Shown: positions 34,550-43,101, counted from the first letter of the stretch. The stretch: 64,000 nucleotides of DNA from UTCHB3 sp964371075 (GCA_964371075.1 CAYJKN010000003.1:372001-436000), one strand, 5' to 3'. Notes: generated by a model not told the origin, from the letters alone. Program-made: numbers and translations.

Positions 34550-35247
34550 ATTTGAGAACTGACAAGAATTGAAGAATACAAAATAGCCGTCTCACTCTTG
34601 AGACGGTTTTTTGTTAATCTGTAGAGATTTTCATTTTTGAATAAAATTAATTCCCTTTTACTCAGTCCTCCTTCGGGACCACACACAAGTATCTGTTCGG
34701 TTTCCTGTCCAGGAATAAAAGAAGTGAATTGAACTTCGGCTTCCAGATCAAACCCAATCACTTCTGCCCCGCTCTTAAAAACCTCTTTAAGGTTTTTAGC
34801 GATAATTAATTCAGGTGAGAAGGGTGTAAACGATTGTTTTGAAGCCGCTCTGATTACTTTTTCATATCTTTCAAGTTTAAATCCTTTCCCAACACAATAA
34901 TCGGATTCAAAAAAGAGGAAGCGAGAATAACCAATTTCAGTCAATTTTTCGAGAAGAAATTCTATCTTGTCATTTCCCTTCAGTCTGGGAATTGCAATAA
35001 TAAAATTTTTCAAGCGGTTGGGAATCACAAACTCTTCAAGTTTTTCAACGGAAATTTTTTCCCGGCTGACATCACTGATAACAACTTTGTGAATTTTACC
35101 ATCCCCGTCTGTAACATAAATAGAATCACCTTTTTGGTGACGCATTACCCTGGTTATGTGAACAACATCATCATCAGATAAAAACCAGGTGCCGTCTTCA
35201 AAGTTTAAACGGCACCAAAAAAGTTCTTCACCTGCAAAATTTTTCAT
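34546..35247 (-). CDS. rsmE: 16S rRNA m3U1498 methyltransferase RsmE
   Basis: SPOUT-class methyltransferase that N3-methylates U1498 in 16S rRNA. The N-terminal PUA-like domain includes HITRVMRHQKGDSI. The SPOUT domain has ATEIGYSR-like LTEIGYSRFLF, the SAM-knot GPEGGLSKREL and the C-terminal LKSETAIL. At 233 residues it is full length. ATG with AGG upstream. Its last codons overlap the PNP stop and contain a hairpin that would terminate PNP transcripts. Confidence 0.94.
   Translation of the reverse strand: MKNFAGEELFWCRLNFEDGTWFLSDDDVVHITRVMRHQKGDSIYVTDGDGKIHKVVISDVSREKISVEKLEEFVIPNRLKNFIIAIPRLKGNDKIEFLLEKLTEIGYSRFLFFESDYCVGKGFKLERYEKVIRAASKQSFTPFSPELIIAKNLKEVFKSGAEVIGFDLEAEVQFTSFIPGQETEQILVCGPEGGLSKRELILFKNENLYRLTKNRLKSETAILYSSILVSSQI
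34587..34613 (+). terminator. Terminator for the transporter-PNP operon, inside the rsmE coding region
   Basis: A perfect 7-bp stem CCGTCTC / GAGACGG (34587-34593 and 34600-34606) is followed by TTTTTT. It begins 38 bases past the PNP stop, within the 3' end of the convergent rsmE gene, where the same bases encode the conserved Glu-Thr-Ala of the SPOUT fold. Confidence 0.82.
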
Positions 35248-35252
35248 TTAAC

Positions 35253-35705
35253 CTATTCGAAGTAATATCTGAACCCGATTGCACCATTAAAACCAAATTC
35301 GGTATCGGGTGCCAGGTCGAGTAGTGGTACAACTTCAATAAAAACATCAAATGGGGCATTTTGGAACTCATAAGCCATTCCAACTGGAATTCTTACACCA
35401 ATCCTGGCATTGCTCGATAATTTTGCTCTACCACCTATTCCGATATAAACCGGAAGTTTACCTGTTCTTACATTAAAAAAATTGTAGTCGTGATATAAAT
35501 AATCCGCATGTATATGCAATGCACCATCTTTATTAAATGACCATGCAATTCCTGCATCAATTGCATTACTCTGTCCCATAAAATATTTAAGCGAAATTCC
35601 CGTAGGTTCACCGACAATTATTCCGGCACCAAAACCCTTGCTCTGTGAAAAAAGCAAACTGCTTGACAAAAGTAAACCTATCGTTATTAATCTGAATATT
35701 TTCAT
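35253..35705 (-). CDS. Small outer-membrane beta-barrel-like protein
   Basis: A 150-residue exported protein. The signal peptide ends LLFS|Q21. The rest shows alternating beta strands (GISLKYFMGQSNAIDAGIAW, YIGIGGRAKLS) and an aromatic C-terminus FRYYFE, fitting an eight-stranded barrel. No enzymatic motif. It follows rsmE on the same strand (5 bases from its start) and should be co-transcribed with it. A TAATTTTG element lies 33 bases before the ATG. Function unknown. Confidence 0.75.
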   Translation of the reverse strand: MKIFRLITIGLLLSSSLLFSQSKGFGAGIIVGEPTGISLKYFMGQSNAIDAGIAWSFNKDGALHIHADYLYHDYNFFNVRTGKLPVYIGIGGRAKLSSNARIGVRIPVGMAYEFQNAPFDVFIEVVPLLDLAPDTEFGFNGAIGFRYYFE

Positions 35706-35737
35706 ATTTTTGGTCTCTGTATTTTTTATTTAATGTA

Positions 35738-35745
35738 CAAAATTA
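35738..35745 (-). promoter_or_regulatory. Candidate -7 element (TAATTTTG) for the small OMP/rsmE operon
   Basis: Minus-strand TAATTTTG fits TAnnTTTG and ends 33 bases before the start codon at 35705. No matching -33 TTG at the usual distance. Confidence 0.35.
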
Positions 35746-35782
35746 CGAAATTTATGTCAAAAAACTGTGATTTGGCGGTATA

Positions 35783-36181
35783 ATGTTCTCATCAAAAGAA
35801 TATATCTCGTTTAGTGACTGCGATCCTGCAGGCATAATGTTTTTTTCGCGAGCGTTTGAAAAAGCCCATAATGCATATGAAAAATTTTTATTTGAGAATG
35901 GACTTGGAAGCTATTTTGGTGCCGGAGCGATTGTAATTCCGATACTCAGTGCCGGCTCTGATTTTAAAAAACCGTTGTGGGCGGGTGAAGAGATTACTGT
36001 TAATATAACTCTTGTCGAAATGAAAGAGAGTGCCTTCTCTCTGTTATTCACAATTTTGAAAAATACGGGTGAAATTTCAGCCGTAGTAAAAACAGTTCAT
36101 CTGTGCGTCATGAAGGAAAATTTTGTGAAATGTAATATCCCGGATGATCTAAACAAAGCCTTATTGAAACTCGGCAACTAA
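35783..36181 (+). CDS. Hotdog-fold acyl-CoA thioesterase, probably DHNA-CoA hydrolase
   Basis: A 132-residue 4HBT-type thioesterase. The catalytic aspartate is Asp14 in FSDCDPAGIMFF, the family's DxxG signature. Such enzymes hydrolyse 1,4-dihydroxy-2-naphthoyl-CoA, the step between MenB and MenA. Its stop overlaps the stop of menE on the opposite strand, and menE-A-B-H lie beside it, which supports this role. Other aromatic or short acyl-CoAs remain possible. ATG start, weak SD. Confidence 0.8.
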   Translation: MFSSKEYISFSDCDPAGIMFFSRAFEKAHNAYEKFLFENGLGSYFGAGAIVIPILSAGSDFKKPLWAGEEITVNITLVEMKESAFSLLFTILKNTGEISAVVKTVHLCVMKENFVKCNIPDDLNKALLKLGN

Positions 36182-37599
36182 CGCTCAAACAAAAGATTGC
36201 GTGAACCCTCAAGGTCGTATTTACCGATGGATGTTAACGGAATTTCATCAACAATCCTGTAATATTTGGGGATTTTATAAATCATCAGATGTGACTTAAG
36301 ATAAGAATGAAAATCCTGAAAATCAATTTCGCTATCCGTTTTCAGTAAAGCCGAAACAGCCTCTCCCCATTTCTCGTTTACCACTGAAAAAACAAAAACT
36401 TCAATTATTCCCGGAAAAGTTAAAATAACTCTTTCAACCTCCTGAGGATCCACATTTAGTCCACCTGAGATGATGAATCTGTTTTTTCTGCCTGTAATTT
36501 TAAATAGTCCCCGGGCATCAATTTCAGCAATATCACCGGTGTAAAATTTCCCGTGAGCAAGTTTTTCAGATGTCAACGCAGCATCGTCAAGATATCGATT
36601 GAACAACTGGTCGGTTTCTACCAAAAATTCACCGTCCTCCTCAAATACAGTCACTCCGGGTAATGGTCTCGCCCCTGCATTAATATCTTTTTTTAGAGAG
36701 TTATAATCAGTTATCGCAATAAATGCTGCTGTTTCAGATGATCCATAAACTTTCGAGACTTTCAAATTTGTTTCCAAACTTGATTTTATCAGGGTCGAAT
36801 CAACTGCACTCCCCCCAACAAGGATATGTTTAAAATTTGTATTGTCGTGTTTTCCTGAGGTTAATAAATCCCTTAATTGAGAAGGGACAAAGGAAACAAG
36901 AGTAGGATTAAACTTTAATGCTTTGCCAAACTCTTTATCCGATGGATTGAGTGACTCTGACAGGATTAGCGGTACTTTGGCAACAACTGACCTGAATAAG
37001 ATGGAGAACCCGGAGATATGGTGCAGTGGGAGGCTTAAGAGCCATCTATCCCTGCTGCTATTTACAGCCATTTCACTGTTCCCTCTTTCGGCTGCATTCG
37101 AAAGTGACAAAAAGGTATGTACCACAGCTTTTGGCTTGCCGGAACTTCCCGATGTGAGAATTACCACGGCATCGTTGTCATCTACTTTTTGGCACGGAAT
37201 TGAATCAACGATCTGTTTAAACAATCCTCCATCAAATACTCCCCCTGGTCTGAATCTGTTAATAAAATCATCTATTTCTGAATCTGTTGTCAATGGTGAA
37301 ATTAATACGGGCAAAAGTCCACTAATGTAGATCTGACAAAGATTGAAGATAAATTCCAGATCATTGGAATTCCGTAAAAAAACAATTTTGTTGTCAGTGG
37401 TTTTATCAACGGTGAGATGCGAAAGGTTTTTGAAGACAGATTTATCCACCAACAGGTAGCCATCAAGTTTTTCTGAATTAGCTAAAACTGTCCTTTTTAT
37501 TCCGGAATCACTTAATCTATTTACCATCGATTCAGGTGCATAAATTTTCAATTCATGCATCAATTCAATAATTTTAAATCTGAGATCAGTAGATGTCAT
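36178..37599 (-). CDS. menE: o-Succinylbenzoate-CoA ligase
   Basis: Adenylating enzyme activating o-succinylbenzoate in menaquinone synthesis. ANL motifs are LTSGSSGKPKAVVHT (P-loop), KVYGSSETAAF, YTGDIAEID, GRKNRFIISGGLN and the C-terminal lysine in IPLTSIGKYD. At 473 residues it is close to MenE length. The motifs alone do not fix the substrate; its place after menH, menB and menA does. ATG start with GGA upstream. It is the last gene of the operon and overlaps the thioesterase tail to tail. Confidence 0.9.
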   Translation of the reverse strand: MTSTDLRFKIIELMHELKIYAPESMVNRLSDSGIKRTVLANSEKLDGYLLVDKSVFKNLSHLTVDKTTDNKIVFLRNSNDLEFIFNLCQIYISGLLPVLISPLTTDSEIDDFINRFRPGGVFDGGLFKQIVDSIPCQKVDDNDAVVILTSGSSGKPKAVVHTFLSLSNAAERGNSEMAVNSSRDRWLLSLPLHHISGFSILFRSVVAKVPLILSESLNPSDKEFGKALKFNPTLVSFVPSQLRDLLTSGKHDNTNFKHILVGGSAVDSTLIKSSLETNLKVSKVYGSSETAAFIAITDYNSLKKDINAGARPLPGVTVFEEDGEFLVETDQLFNRYLDDAALTSEKLAHGKFYTGDIAEIDARGLFKITGRKNRFIISGGLNVDPQEVERVILTFPGIIEVFVFSVVNEKWGEAVSALLKTDSEIDFQDFHSYLKSHLMIYKIPKYYRIVDEIPLTSIGKYDLEGSRNLLFER

Positions 37600-37662
37600 T
37601 ATTTTCCGGTTTGAATAAAAGAAGGAATAATTGAATTTCGGGTTGTTTAAGATTCAATTTAG

Positions 37663-38538
37663 TTAGAGACAGAGTCCCAGAGAGAATAGGAGCCCAAAAA
37701 GAGCAGATAATTTTGCTGACAAATCAAGAGCTGGATTTAGTTCTGTCCCCTTGTAATTTAGTAACATTATTATCAGTTTGTATGCAAACGGAAGAGTGAG
37801 ATATGGCAAAAATATCCAGTAAGTAAGGTCGTAATAGATATACATTATAAGTGGAACTGCAAAAGATGAAGCAAGCAGGGTGCAATATTCAACAAAAGCA
37901 AAGTTTTTACCAAGTAACACTGCAAGAGTCTGTTTTCCCGCCATTTTATCCTGCTCTATATCACGGTAGTTGTTCACAACCAGAATATTGGTGACAAGTG
38001 CTCCCACGGGAATTGCAGAAATGAGTGCCTGACTGGAGATATAACCTGTATTTATAAAGTAGGTACCAACAGTTCCCACAAGGCCAAAGAAGAGGAATAC
38101 AAAAAGGTCTCCAAGTCCGTTATAAGCAAGCGGAAATGGACCTGCTGTGTACATAAATCCTGATATTATGGAGAGAATCCCAATCATCAAGATTAATGGA
38201 CCGGCATAATAGACAAGATATAACCCCATCAAAAACGACAGAAGAAAACTCAGATAAATTGCAAATTTCATCTGAGCCACAGTTACCCAACCTTCATTTA
38301 ACGCTCTTTTGGGACCAACTCTTTCTTTGGTATCCGCTCCCTTTAAATGATCATAAAGATCATTCGTAAAATTTGTCCCGATTTGAATCAAAATTGAACA
38401 AATTAGTGCTACAGCGGAAACAAAGAGATTATATTTCCCCTCGGCAACTGCGAGTGAAGTACCTACAATCACGGGAACAAACGCAGCGAGTAAAGTTTTT
38501 GGTCTCGCAGCCAGAATCCAAATTAGAGTTTTATTCAT
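37663..38538 (-). CDS. menA: 1,4-dihydroxy-2-naphthoate polyprenyltransferase
   Basis: Inner-membrane UbiA-family enzyme attaching the isoprenoid tail to DHNA. A polytopic 291-residue protein with the first Asp-rich motif NDLYDHLKGAD (59-69) and a second, NNYRDIEQDKMAGKQTL, for prenyl-diphosphate/Mg2+ binding. The N-terminal ILAARPKTLLAA is characteristic of MenA. ATG start. Five bases separate it from menB and 63 from menE. Confidence 0.95.
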   Translation of the reverse strand: MNKTLIWILAARPKTLLAAFVPVIVGTSLAVAEGKYNLFVSAVALICSILIQIGTNFTNDLYDHLKGADTKERVGPKRALNEGWVTVAQMKFAIYLSFLLSFLMGLYLVYYAGPLILMIGILSIISGFMYTAGPFPLAYNGLGDLFVFLFFGLVGTVGTYFINTGYISSQALISAIPVGALVTNILVVNNYRDIEQDKMAGKQTLAVLLGKNFAFVEYCTLLASSFAVPLIMYIYYDLTYWIFLPYLTLPFAYKLIIMLLNYKGTELNPALDLSAKLSALFGLLFSLGLCL

Positions 38539-38543
38539 ATAAA

Positions 38544-39377
38544 CTACGGAAGTTTTGGAAATTTGTTAAAATCAGGCTTTCTCTTTTCCAGATAAGCTTT
38601 TTTCCCTTCCTGGGCCTCCTCTGTCATGTAGTATAGAAGTGTTGCATTGCCGGCCAATTCCTGAATCCCCTGCTGCCCGTCAAGTTCAGCATTAAATGCC
38701 GACTTCAACAGTCTTATGGAGAGTGAACTGTGTTGAAGTATTTCTCGAGCCCACTGAACCCCCTCAGCTTCAAGTTCTTCAACAGGAACAACCTTGTTGA
38801 CCAATCCCATGTCAAAGGCCTCTTGAGCGTTGTATTGCCGGCAAAGGTACCAAATTTCTCTCGCTCTTTTTTGTCCCACAAGTCGGGCAAGATAAGAAGC
38901 ACCAAATCCACCATCAAAACTTCCAACTTTTGGACCTGTTTGTCCAAAAACTGCATTGTCTGCAGCAATTGTGAGATCACAAACCACATGCAAAACATGA
39001 CCGCCACCAATTGCATAACCTGCAACAAGTGCAATAACGGGTTTTGAAATGCTTCGGATCATTTTCTGTAAATCAAGAACATTTAATCTGGGAACCCCGT
39101 CACCTCCAACATATCCCTGATCTCCTCTGATTCTTTGGTCACCCCCTGAACAAAAAGCGTATTTCCCATCAGCTGCGGGTCCTTTACCTGTCAGTAGAAT
39201 TACCCCTATCTCCTGATCTTCTCTTGCATCAACAAAAGCGTTGAACATCTGGGTAACCGTCTCAGGTCGGAAAGCATTTCTTACTTCAGGACGGTTTATG
39301 GTGATCCGGGCAATTCCCTCTGCTTTTTCATAAATTATATCAGAGAAATCTCCGACTTTTTTCCATTCAATCATCAT
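38544..39377 (-). CDS. menB: 1,4-dihydroxy-2-naphthoyl-CoA synthase
   Basis: Crotonase-family Dieckmann cyclase in menaquinone synthesis. The ATG at 39377 gives 277 residues, beginning MMIEWKKVGDFSDI as in relatives; a TTG at 39401 would overlap menH and is possible. Family signatures are TINRPEVRNAFRPETV, KYAFCSGGDQ, IALVAGYAIGGGH, GQTGPKVGSFDGGFGASYL and the C-terminal KRKPDFNKFP. Co-transcribed with menH and menA. Confidence 0.96.
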   Translation of the reverse strand: MMIEWKKVGDFSDIIYEKAEGIARITINRPEVRNAFRPETVTQMFNAFVDAREDQEIGVILLTGKGPAADGKYAFCSGGDQRIRGDQGYVGGDGVPRLNVLDLQKMIRSISKPVIALVAGYAIGGGHVLHVVCDLTIAADNAVFGQTGPKVGSFDGGFGASYLARLVGQKRAREIWYLCRQYNAQEAFDMGLVNKVVPVEELEAEGVQWAREILQHSSLSIRLLKSAFNAELDGQQGIQELAGNATLLYYMTEEAQEGKKAYLEKRKPDFNKFPKLP

Positions 39378-39393
39378 TTTTGTACCGGTTAAT

Positions 39394-40212
39394 TCATTCA
39401 ATTCTTTTTAAAAACTCTTTAATGGCCTCTGCCGTTTCAATCGGTTTTTCCATGTAAACAGTGTGCCAGGCTTCAGGGATAACAATATGTTCAAATCTTT
39501 TGTTCAATCCACATACCCTTTGTGCGATTCCTTCATACTTTTTATCATTCCCACCCGTAATTAAAAGCCCCGACTGGTCAATGGTGCGCAGTTTGTCTTG
39601 CAGAAACGGCATAACTCCCAACCCGGAATTTAATAAATAATTTTTTAAGATTTTGGTTGAATTTAACCTTTTTCGTGTATCGTATGCTTTATAAAAAGAC
39701 TCCGGAAGAGTTTTTAAACCATCAAACAATTCAAGATTAAGCCAGTTATCAACCCAGGCATCAATACCAAATTCCATAATTTTTGCAGCGTGTTCGATAT
39801 CCTCGGCAGCTCTTTCAGCTCTCAATTCATCAGTTGGAAGTCCCGGAGTTGAACTGATTGATATAAATGCCTTATTTTGCAACAGATTATTGGCGACCAT
39901 ATAAAAAGCCAGTCGGCCACCTGCTGAATATCCACAAAGGATCGGATTATTTATATTTACTTCTTCGATAAGTTCTATCAGAAGTTCACTAAGCCCCTCA
40001 AAAGAGAAAAACCATGGATCATCTACAAAACTGCTTTTTCCACATCCAGGAAGGTCCGGAATCAGAAAACTTTGGTGGTCAGTAAATGCTTCCGTCATTC
40101 TCTCCCAGTCACCCGAATAACCACCGAGCCCATGAATCAATATAAGAGTATATTTACTCCCTGTTCTATGATGTTCATAGTGTACATCAATCCCACGAAA
40201 ATTATAATACAT
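39394..40212 (-). CDS. menH: SHCHC synthase-like alpha/beta hydrolase
   Basis: A 272-residue alpha/beta-hydrolase. The triad is Ser96 in CGYSAGGR, Asp223 in TGGNDKKY and His250 in EAWHTVYMEKP; the oxyanion strand is LIHGLGG. The operon position immediately before menB supports MenH, which forms 2-succinyl-6-hydroxy-cyclohexadiene carboxylate. By sequence alone other carboxylesterases are possible. ATG with GAGG close upstream. It starts 6 bases after the glutaminyl cyclase stop. Confidence 0.82.
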   Translation of the reverse strand: MYYNFRGIDVHYEHHRTGSKYTLILIHGLGGYSGDWERMTEAFTDHQSFLIPDLPGCGKSSFVDDPWFFSFEGLSELLIELIEEVNINNPILCGYSAGGRLAFYMVANNLLQNKAFISISSTPGLPTDELRAERAAEDIEHAAKIMEFGIDAWVDNWLNLELFDGLKTLPESFYKAYDTRKRLNSTKILKNYLLNSGLGVMPFLQDKLRTIDQSGLLITGGNDKKYEGIAQRVCGLNKRFEHIVIPEAWHTVYMEKPIETAEAIKEFLKRIE

Positions 40213-40218
40213 AGTCCT

Positions 40219-41217
40219 CTAATTTATCTTAAGTGAATAAAGAAATCCCGTTAACACTTTTCCAAGGTCATAAAGTGTTGAGGCACTGATATTGTTCATA
40301 TCATCTTTAAGTGTGTGCCAATAGTTTCTTCGGGGGTCTCTTGAGTCTGCCCCTATCAGTCCGGCATCAATAATGTTAATGGTTCTAATCCCTACTTCAT
40401 TTAAGGGGATGTGATCATCATAAACAGGTTGCGATACAAAATCCTTAAACCTGCTATTTCCTTCACTTTGAGCAAATTTCCAAACAAGATCAACAATATC
40501 ACCCGCAAATTTGACCGATCCCTCTTCCCTCATATAAATTGCTTCTTTGTCACCCACCAAATCGAGAAGTATACCAAAAAGTGGTTTTTGTGGCAACGGA
40601 TTATTTGCTGCAAAATATTTTGATCCGATACAATAACCTTCAAGACTGCCTGATCTGCCGTAATCTTCCGCATCAAACAATACTATATCAACTCCATAGT
40701 CAAGTTTATTTGCACCAAGAACATCTGCCAGAGCCAGTAACACAGCGGTTCCGCTTGCTCCATCATTTGCCCCAGGAATCGGTTGATTGTGTTTGCTTGT
40801 ATCGGATTCCTGATCGGCATGTGGTCTGCTGTCCCAGTGTGCACAAAGTAAAATTCTTTTTACCGCCTCAGGATTAAAACTGGCAATCAGATTTGTAAAT
40901 TTGAGGGTCTCTCCGGTTGGAACCTTTGCCTCAAAATCCTGATGTTTTACGATAGCACCCGATTGCACAAGCCTGTTTGATAAAAATTCTTTTGTGACTG
41001 CCCAGGATGGTTTTCCTGAAACCCGGGGTCCAAAAGCTACTTGTTTTGCGACAAGTTCATAAGCAAGAAGGCTGTCGAATTGTGGTATTTTATTCCCTTT
41101 TTTAATCTCGAATGCAGGAACTGTCTCTTTTACCACCGGAGGTTCCTCCTTTTTTCCACACCCTGATATCAGAAGAAGTGAGGTAATTGTAACTATTGAA
41201 AATAATAAAAATTTCAT
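40219..41217 (-). CDS. Glutaminyl-peptide cyclotransferase (M28-type), lipoprotein
   Basis: Zinc enzyme converting N-terminal glutamine to pyroglutamate on exported proteins. Lipobox LISGC gives Cys20, placing it in the periplasm on a membrane. Glutaminyl cyclase-specific blocks distinguish it from ordinary M28 aminopeptidases: CAHWDSRPHAD, GANDGASG (Asp152), FDAEDYG (Glu184, Asp185), YDDHIPL (Asp268) and NYWHTLKDD (Trp300, His301), matching zinc and substrate residues of animal QC. ATG with AAAGGA upstream. Many exported proteins in this window would start with Gln. It lies in the clpS-PBP4-men operon. Confidence 0.9.
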   Translation of the reverse strand: MKFLLFSIVTITSLLLISGCGKKEEPPVVKETVPAFEIKKGNKIPQFDSLLAYELVAKQVAFGPRVSGKPSWAVTKEFLSNRLVQSGAIVKHQDFEAKVPTGETLKFTNLIASFNPEAVKRILLCAHWDSRPHADQESDTSKHNQPIPGANDGASGTAVLLALADVLGANKLDYGVDIVLFDAEDYGRSGSLEGYCIGSKYFAANNPLPQKPLFGILLDLVGDKEAIYMREEGSVKFAGDIVDLVWKFAQSEGNSRFKDFVSQPVYDDHIPLNEVGIRTINIIDAGLIGADSRDPRRNYWHTLKDDMNNISASTLYDLGKVLTGFLYSLKIN

Positions 41218-41229
41218 CGACTTTTTCCT

Positions 41230-42654
41230 TTAATTGTATAAAGTTATAAGTTCACAAATTTTATCCTGGAAGGCCCTCGCCTTTGCAGCACTCCCGGTAA
41301 AGTTTTGCATTAAAATTGAAAAAGCGAGCATGTCACCACTTTTCCCCTTCACATACCCGGTAAGTGTACTCACTCCTGAAAGTGATCCGGTTTTTGCTCT
41401 TACATTGTTGAAACAGACAGTGTTTTTCATTCTGCTTGATAATGTTCCGTCAACACCGGCAATTGGAAGCGAATTATAAAATATGTTAAATAATTCACCG
41501 TTGTCAAAATACAGTTTTGAGATGAGAGCTGTAAGCAGATCGGCGCTCACAGCGGAATAACGCGATACCCCCGAACCGTCGGCTATTCTGTAATTACCCG
41601 GGGTTTTCCCCGCCCAGGCAATAACACTATCGATATACTTTTTCCCGTCTGAAAAAGAGATGTTTTTTTCACGGGATTTTCCACCCAGTGCCAAAAGCAT
41701 CATTTCAGCATAAAGATTATCACTCTTTTTGTTCAATGGGGTAATCAGGTTTTTGTAGGCATGCCTGAATTCGTAAATCTTTTGATATTCATAATCGGGA
41801 TAAATGATCCCGGTTGATTCGGTAGTTTGAATCCCTGAGGAAACAAGTTTTTCTTTAACCAGTTCAGCCATATATAGTTCCGGCCGCCAAACATTAAAAT
41901 AATATACTTGTGCCTGGGTTGTACGGTTGATGTTTCCCTTGACAAAAATGGTGTTTGTTCTGCCAAGATAATCGCGCCAAACCTTAAGATTGGTGGAGCC
42001 GGCTCCGGTTGTTGCTTCATTTTGTATGTTAAAAAACTTTGTATTTGGTGAGGTGGTTACAATCGGTTTCCCACCGTTAGCATCGGGAGAAACTGCTACT
42101 GTCACATAATTTCCATTGATATTTAATGCCGACATAAATGGTGAAGTTACTGCTCCGTCATCATCCCACATCCATCCTTCACCCCAAAAAAGTGAGTCCT
42201 TCCGGGAAACATCCACCAGAATTCCTCCCGTAATTTTCGTGATTCCTGCGTTTTTAACAACTTCAACTATTTTAACAAGACTGTCAAGTTTAAAGTCGGG
42301 ATCACACCCGCCGCGAATGATGATATCCCCTTTTAACACGCCGTTTTCAATTTTGCCCTTGTAACCGATTCCGGTATTGAAAGTATATTCCGGTCCAAGA
42401 AAAACAAGTCCTGCAATTGTTGTAATTACCTTCATGTTCGATGCAGGGTTCATCAACTTAAATTTATCGCGGGAGAACATCTCCTGTTTTTTTGTCAGAT
42501 TATAAACTTTAATGCCCGAATTGCACGAGATAAAAAAGCTATCTTGCAGAAGGGATTCCATTTCCTCTGTGAAACGGTTGTTTTGTCCACTTGCCGATAC
42601 CAGCAGGCTCAGGGTTATTAATACCCCTTTTAGAATATTATTTTTAAAATACAA
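41230..42654 (-). CDS. dacB: D-alanyl-D-alanine carboxypeptidase/endopeptidase (PBP4, peptidase S13)
   Basis: Periplasmic low-molecular-mass penicillin-binding protein trimming or cleaving murein cross-links. The signal peptide ends SASG|Q24. Active-site motifs are SxxK as Ser72-N-M-Lys75 in NPASNMKV, SDN in KKSDNLYAEMM and KTG in RAKTGSLSGV, with a large insert between the first two as in the PBP4/DacB family. The 474 length fits. Start is TTG and overlaps the clpS stop by 11 bases; no ATG precedes the signal peptide. Confidence 0.93.
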   Translation of the reverse strand: MYFKNNILKGVLITLSLLVSASGQNNRFTEEMESLLQDSFFISCNSGIKVYNLTKKQEMFSRDKFKLMNPASNMKVITTIAGLVFLGPEYTFNTGIGYKGKIENGVLKGDIIIRGGCDPDFKLDSLVKIVEVVKNAGITKITGGILVDVSRKDSLFWGEGWMWDDDGAVTSPFMSALNINGNYVTVAVSPDANGGKPIVTTSPNTKFFNIQNEATTGAGSTNLKVWRDYLGRTNTIFVKGNINRTTQAQVYYFNVWRPELYMAELVKEKLVSSGIQTTESTGIIYPDYEYQKIYEFRHAYKNLITPLNKKSDNLYAEMMLLALGGKSREKNISFSDGKKYIDSVIAWAGKTPGNYRIADGSGVSRYSAVSADLLTALISKLYFDNGELFNIFYNSLPIAGVDGTLSSRMKNTVCFNNVRAKTGSLSGVSTLTGYVKGKSGDMLAFSILMQNFTGSAAKARAFQDKICELITLYN

Positions 42655-42952
42655 TTTCTGTCCTCAGTGCTATTTCTTCGAGAATGGATGAAACTCTGAT
42701 ACATTTATGGTAGGGACCCTTAAAAACGACAGCTTTCCCTTCGCTGTGAGCTTTCAGGGCTAAATAATTAGCTTTTGAAAAGGAACAATTTAACGCTTTT
42801 ATCAGTTGTTCTATTACTTCATCAAATGAATGAAAATCATCATTATATAAAATGACCCGGGCAGTGTACTTTACTGAAGAACCTGATTCAATATCTTCAA
42901 GAACCTCAGGTTCCGGAGTTGAAGGTAAATTTATCTGTTGATCTTCGTTCAT
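42644..42952 (-). CDS. clpS: ATP-dependent Clp protease adaptor ClpS
   Basis: N-degron adaptor delivering proteins with bulky N-terminal residues to the ClpAP/ClpCP protease. The core ARVILYNDDFHSFDEVIEQL begins with the ligand-binding NDD motif and continues with ANYLALKAHSEGKA and a C-terminal VSSILEEIALRTEI. The start is uncertain: the ATG at 42952 gives 102 residues; ATG 42973 and TTG 43003 are alternatives, none with a good SD. It is the first gene of the operon leading to PBP4, glutaminyl cyclase and men genes. No clpA or clpC is adjacent. Confidence 0.9.
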   Translation of the reverse strand: MNEDQQINLPSTPEPEVLEDIESGSSVKYTARVILYNDDFHSFDEVIEQLIKALNCSFSKANYLALKAHSEGKAVVFKGPYHKCIRVSSILEEIALRTEIVF

Positions 42953-43023
42953 ATTATTGCATATCGGATTCATGGTAATTATTGCGGGGTCTCTGACTGC
43001 CAAATAAATTTTAAATGGGAATA

Positions 43024-43031
43024 CAAATTTA
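43024..43031 (-). promoter_or_regulatory. Candidate -7 element (TAAATTTG) for the clpS-men operon
   Basis: A perfect TAnnTTTG match on the minus strand, in the 98-149-base divergent gap between clpS and etfB. Transcription would begin near 43017. -33 element not evident. Confidence 0.35.
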
Positions 43032-43053
43032 AGGAAAAAACCGTCATCTTTAT

Positions 43054-43061
43054 TATTTTTG
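43054..43061 (+). promoter_or_regulatory. Candidate -7 element (TATTTTTG) for etfBA
   Basis: A TAnnTTTG match 40 bases before the etfB ATG, back to back with the clpS element. -33 element not evident. Confidence 0.38.
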
Positions 43062-43101
43062 TAAGCTATTCTTAAACAAATTCATACATAACGGAGGTCA
43101 A

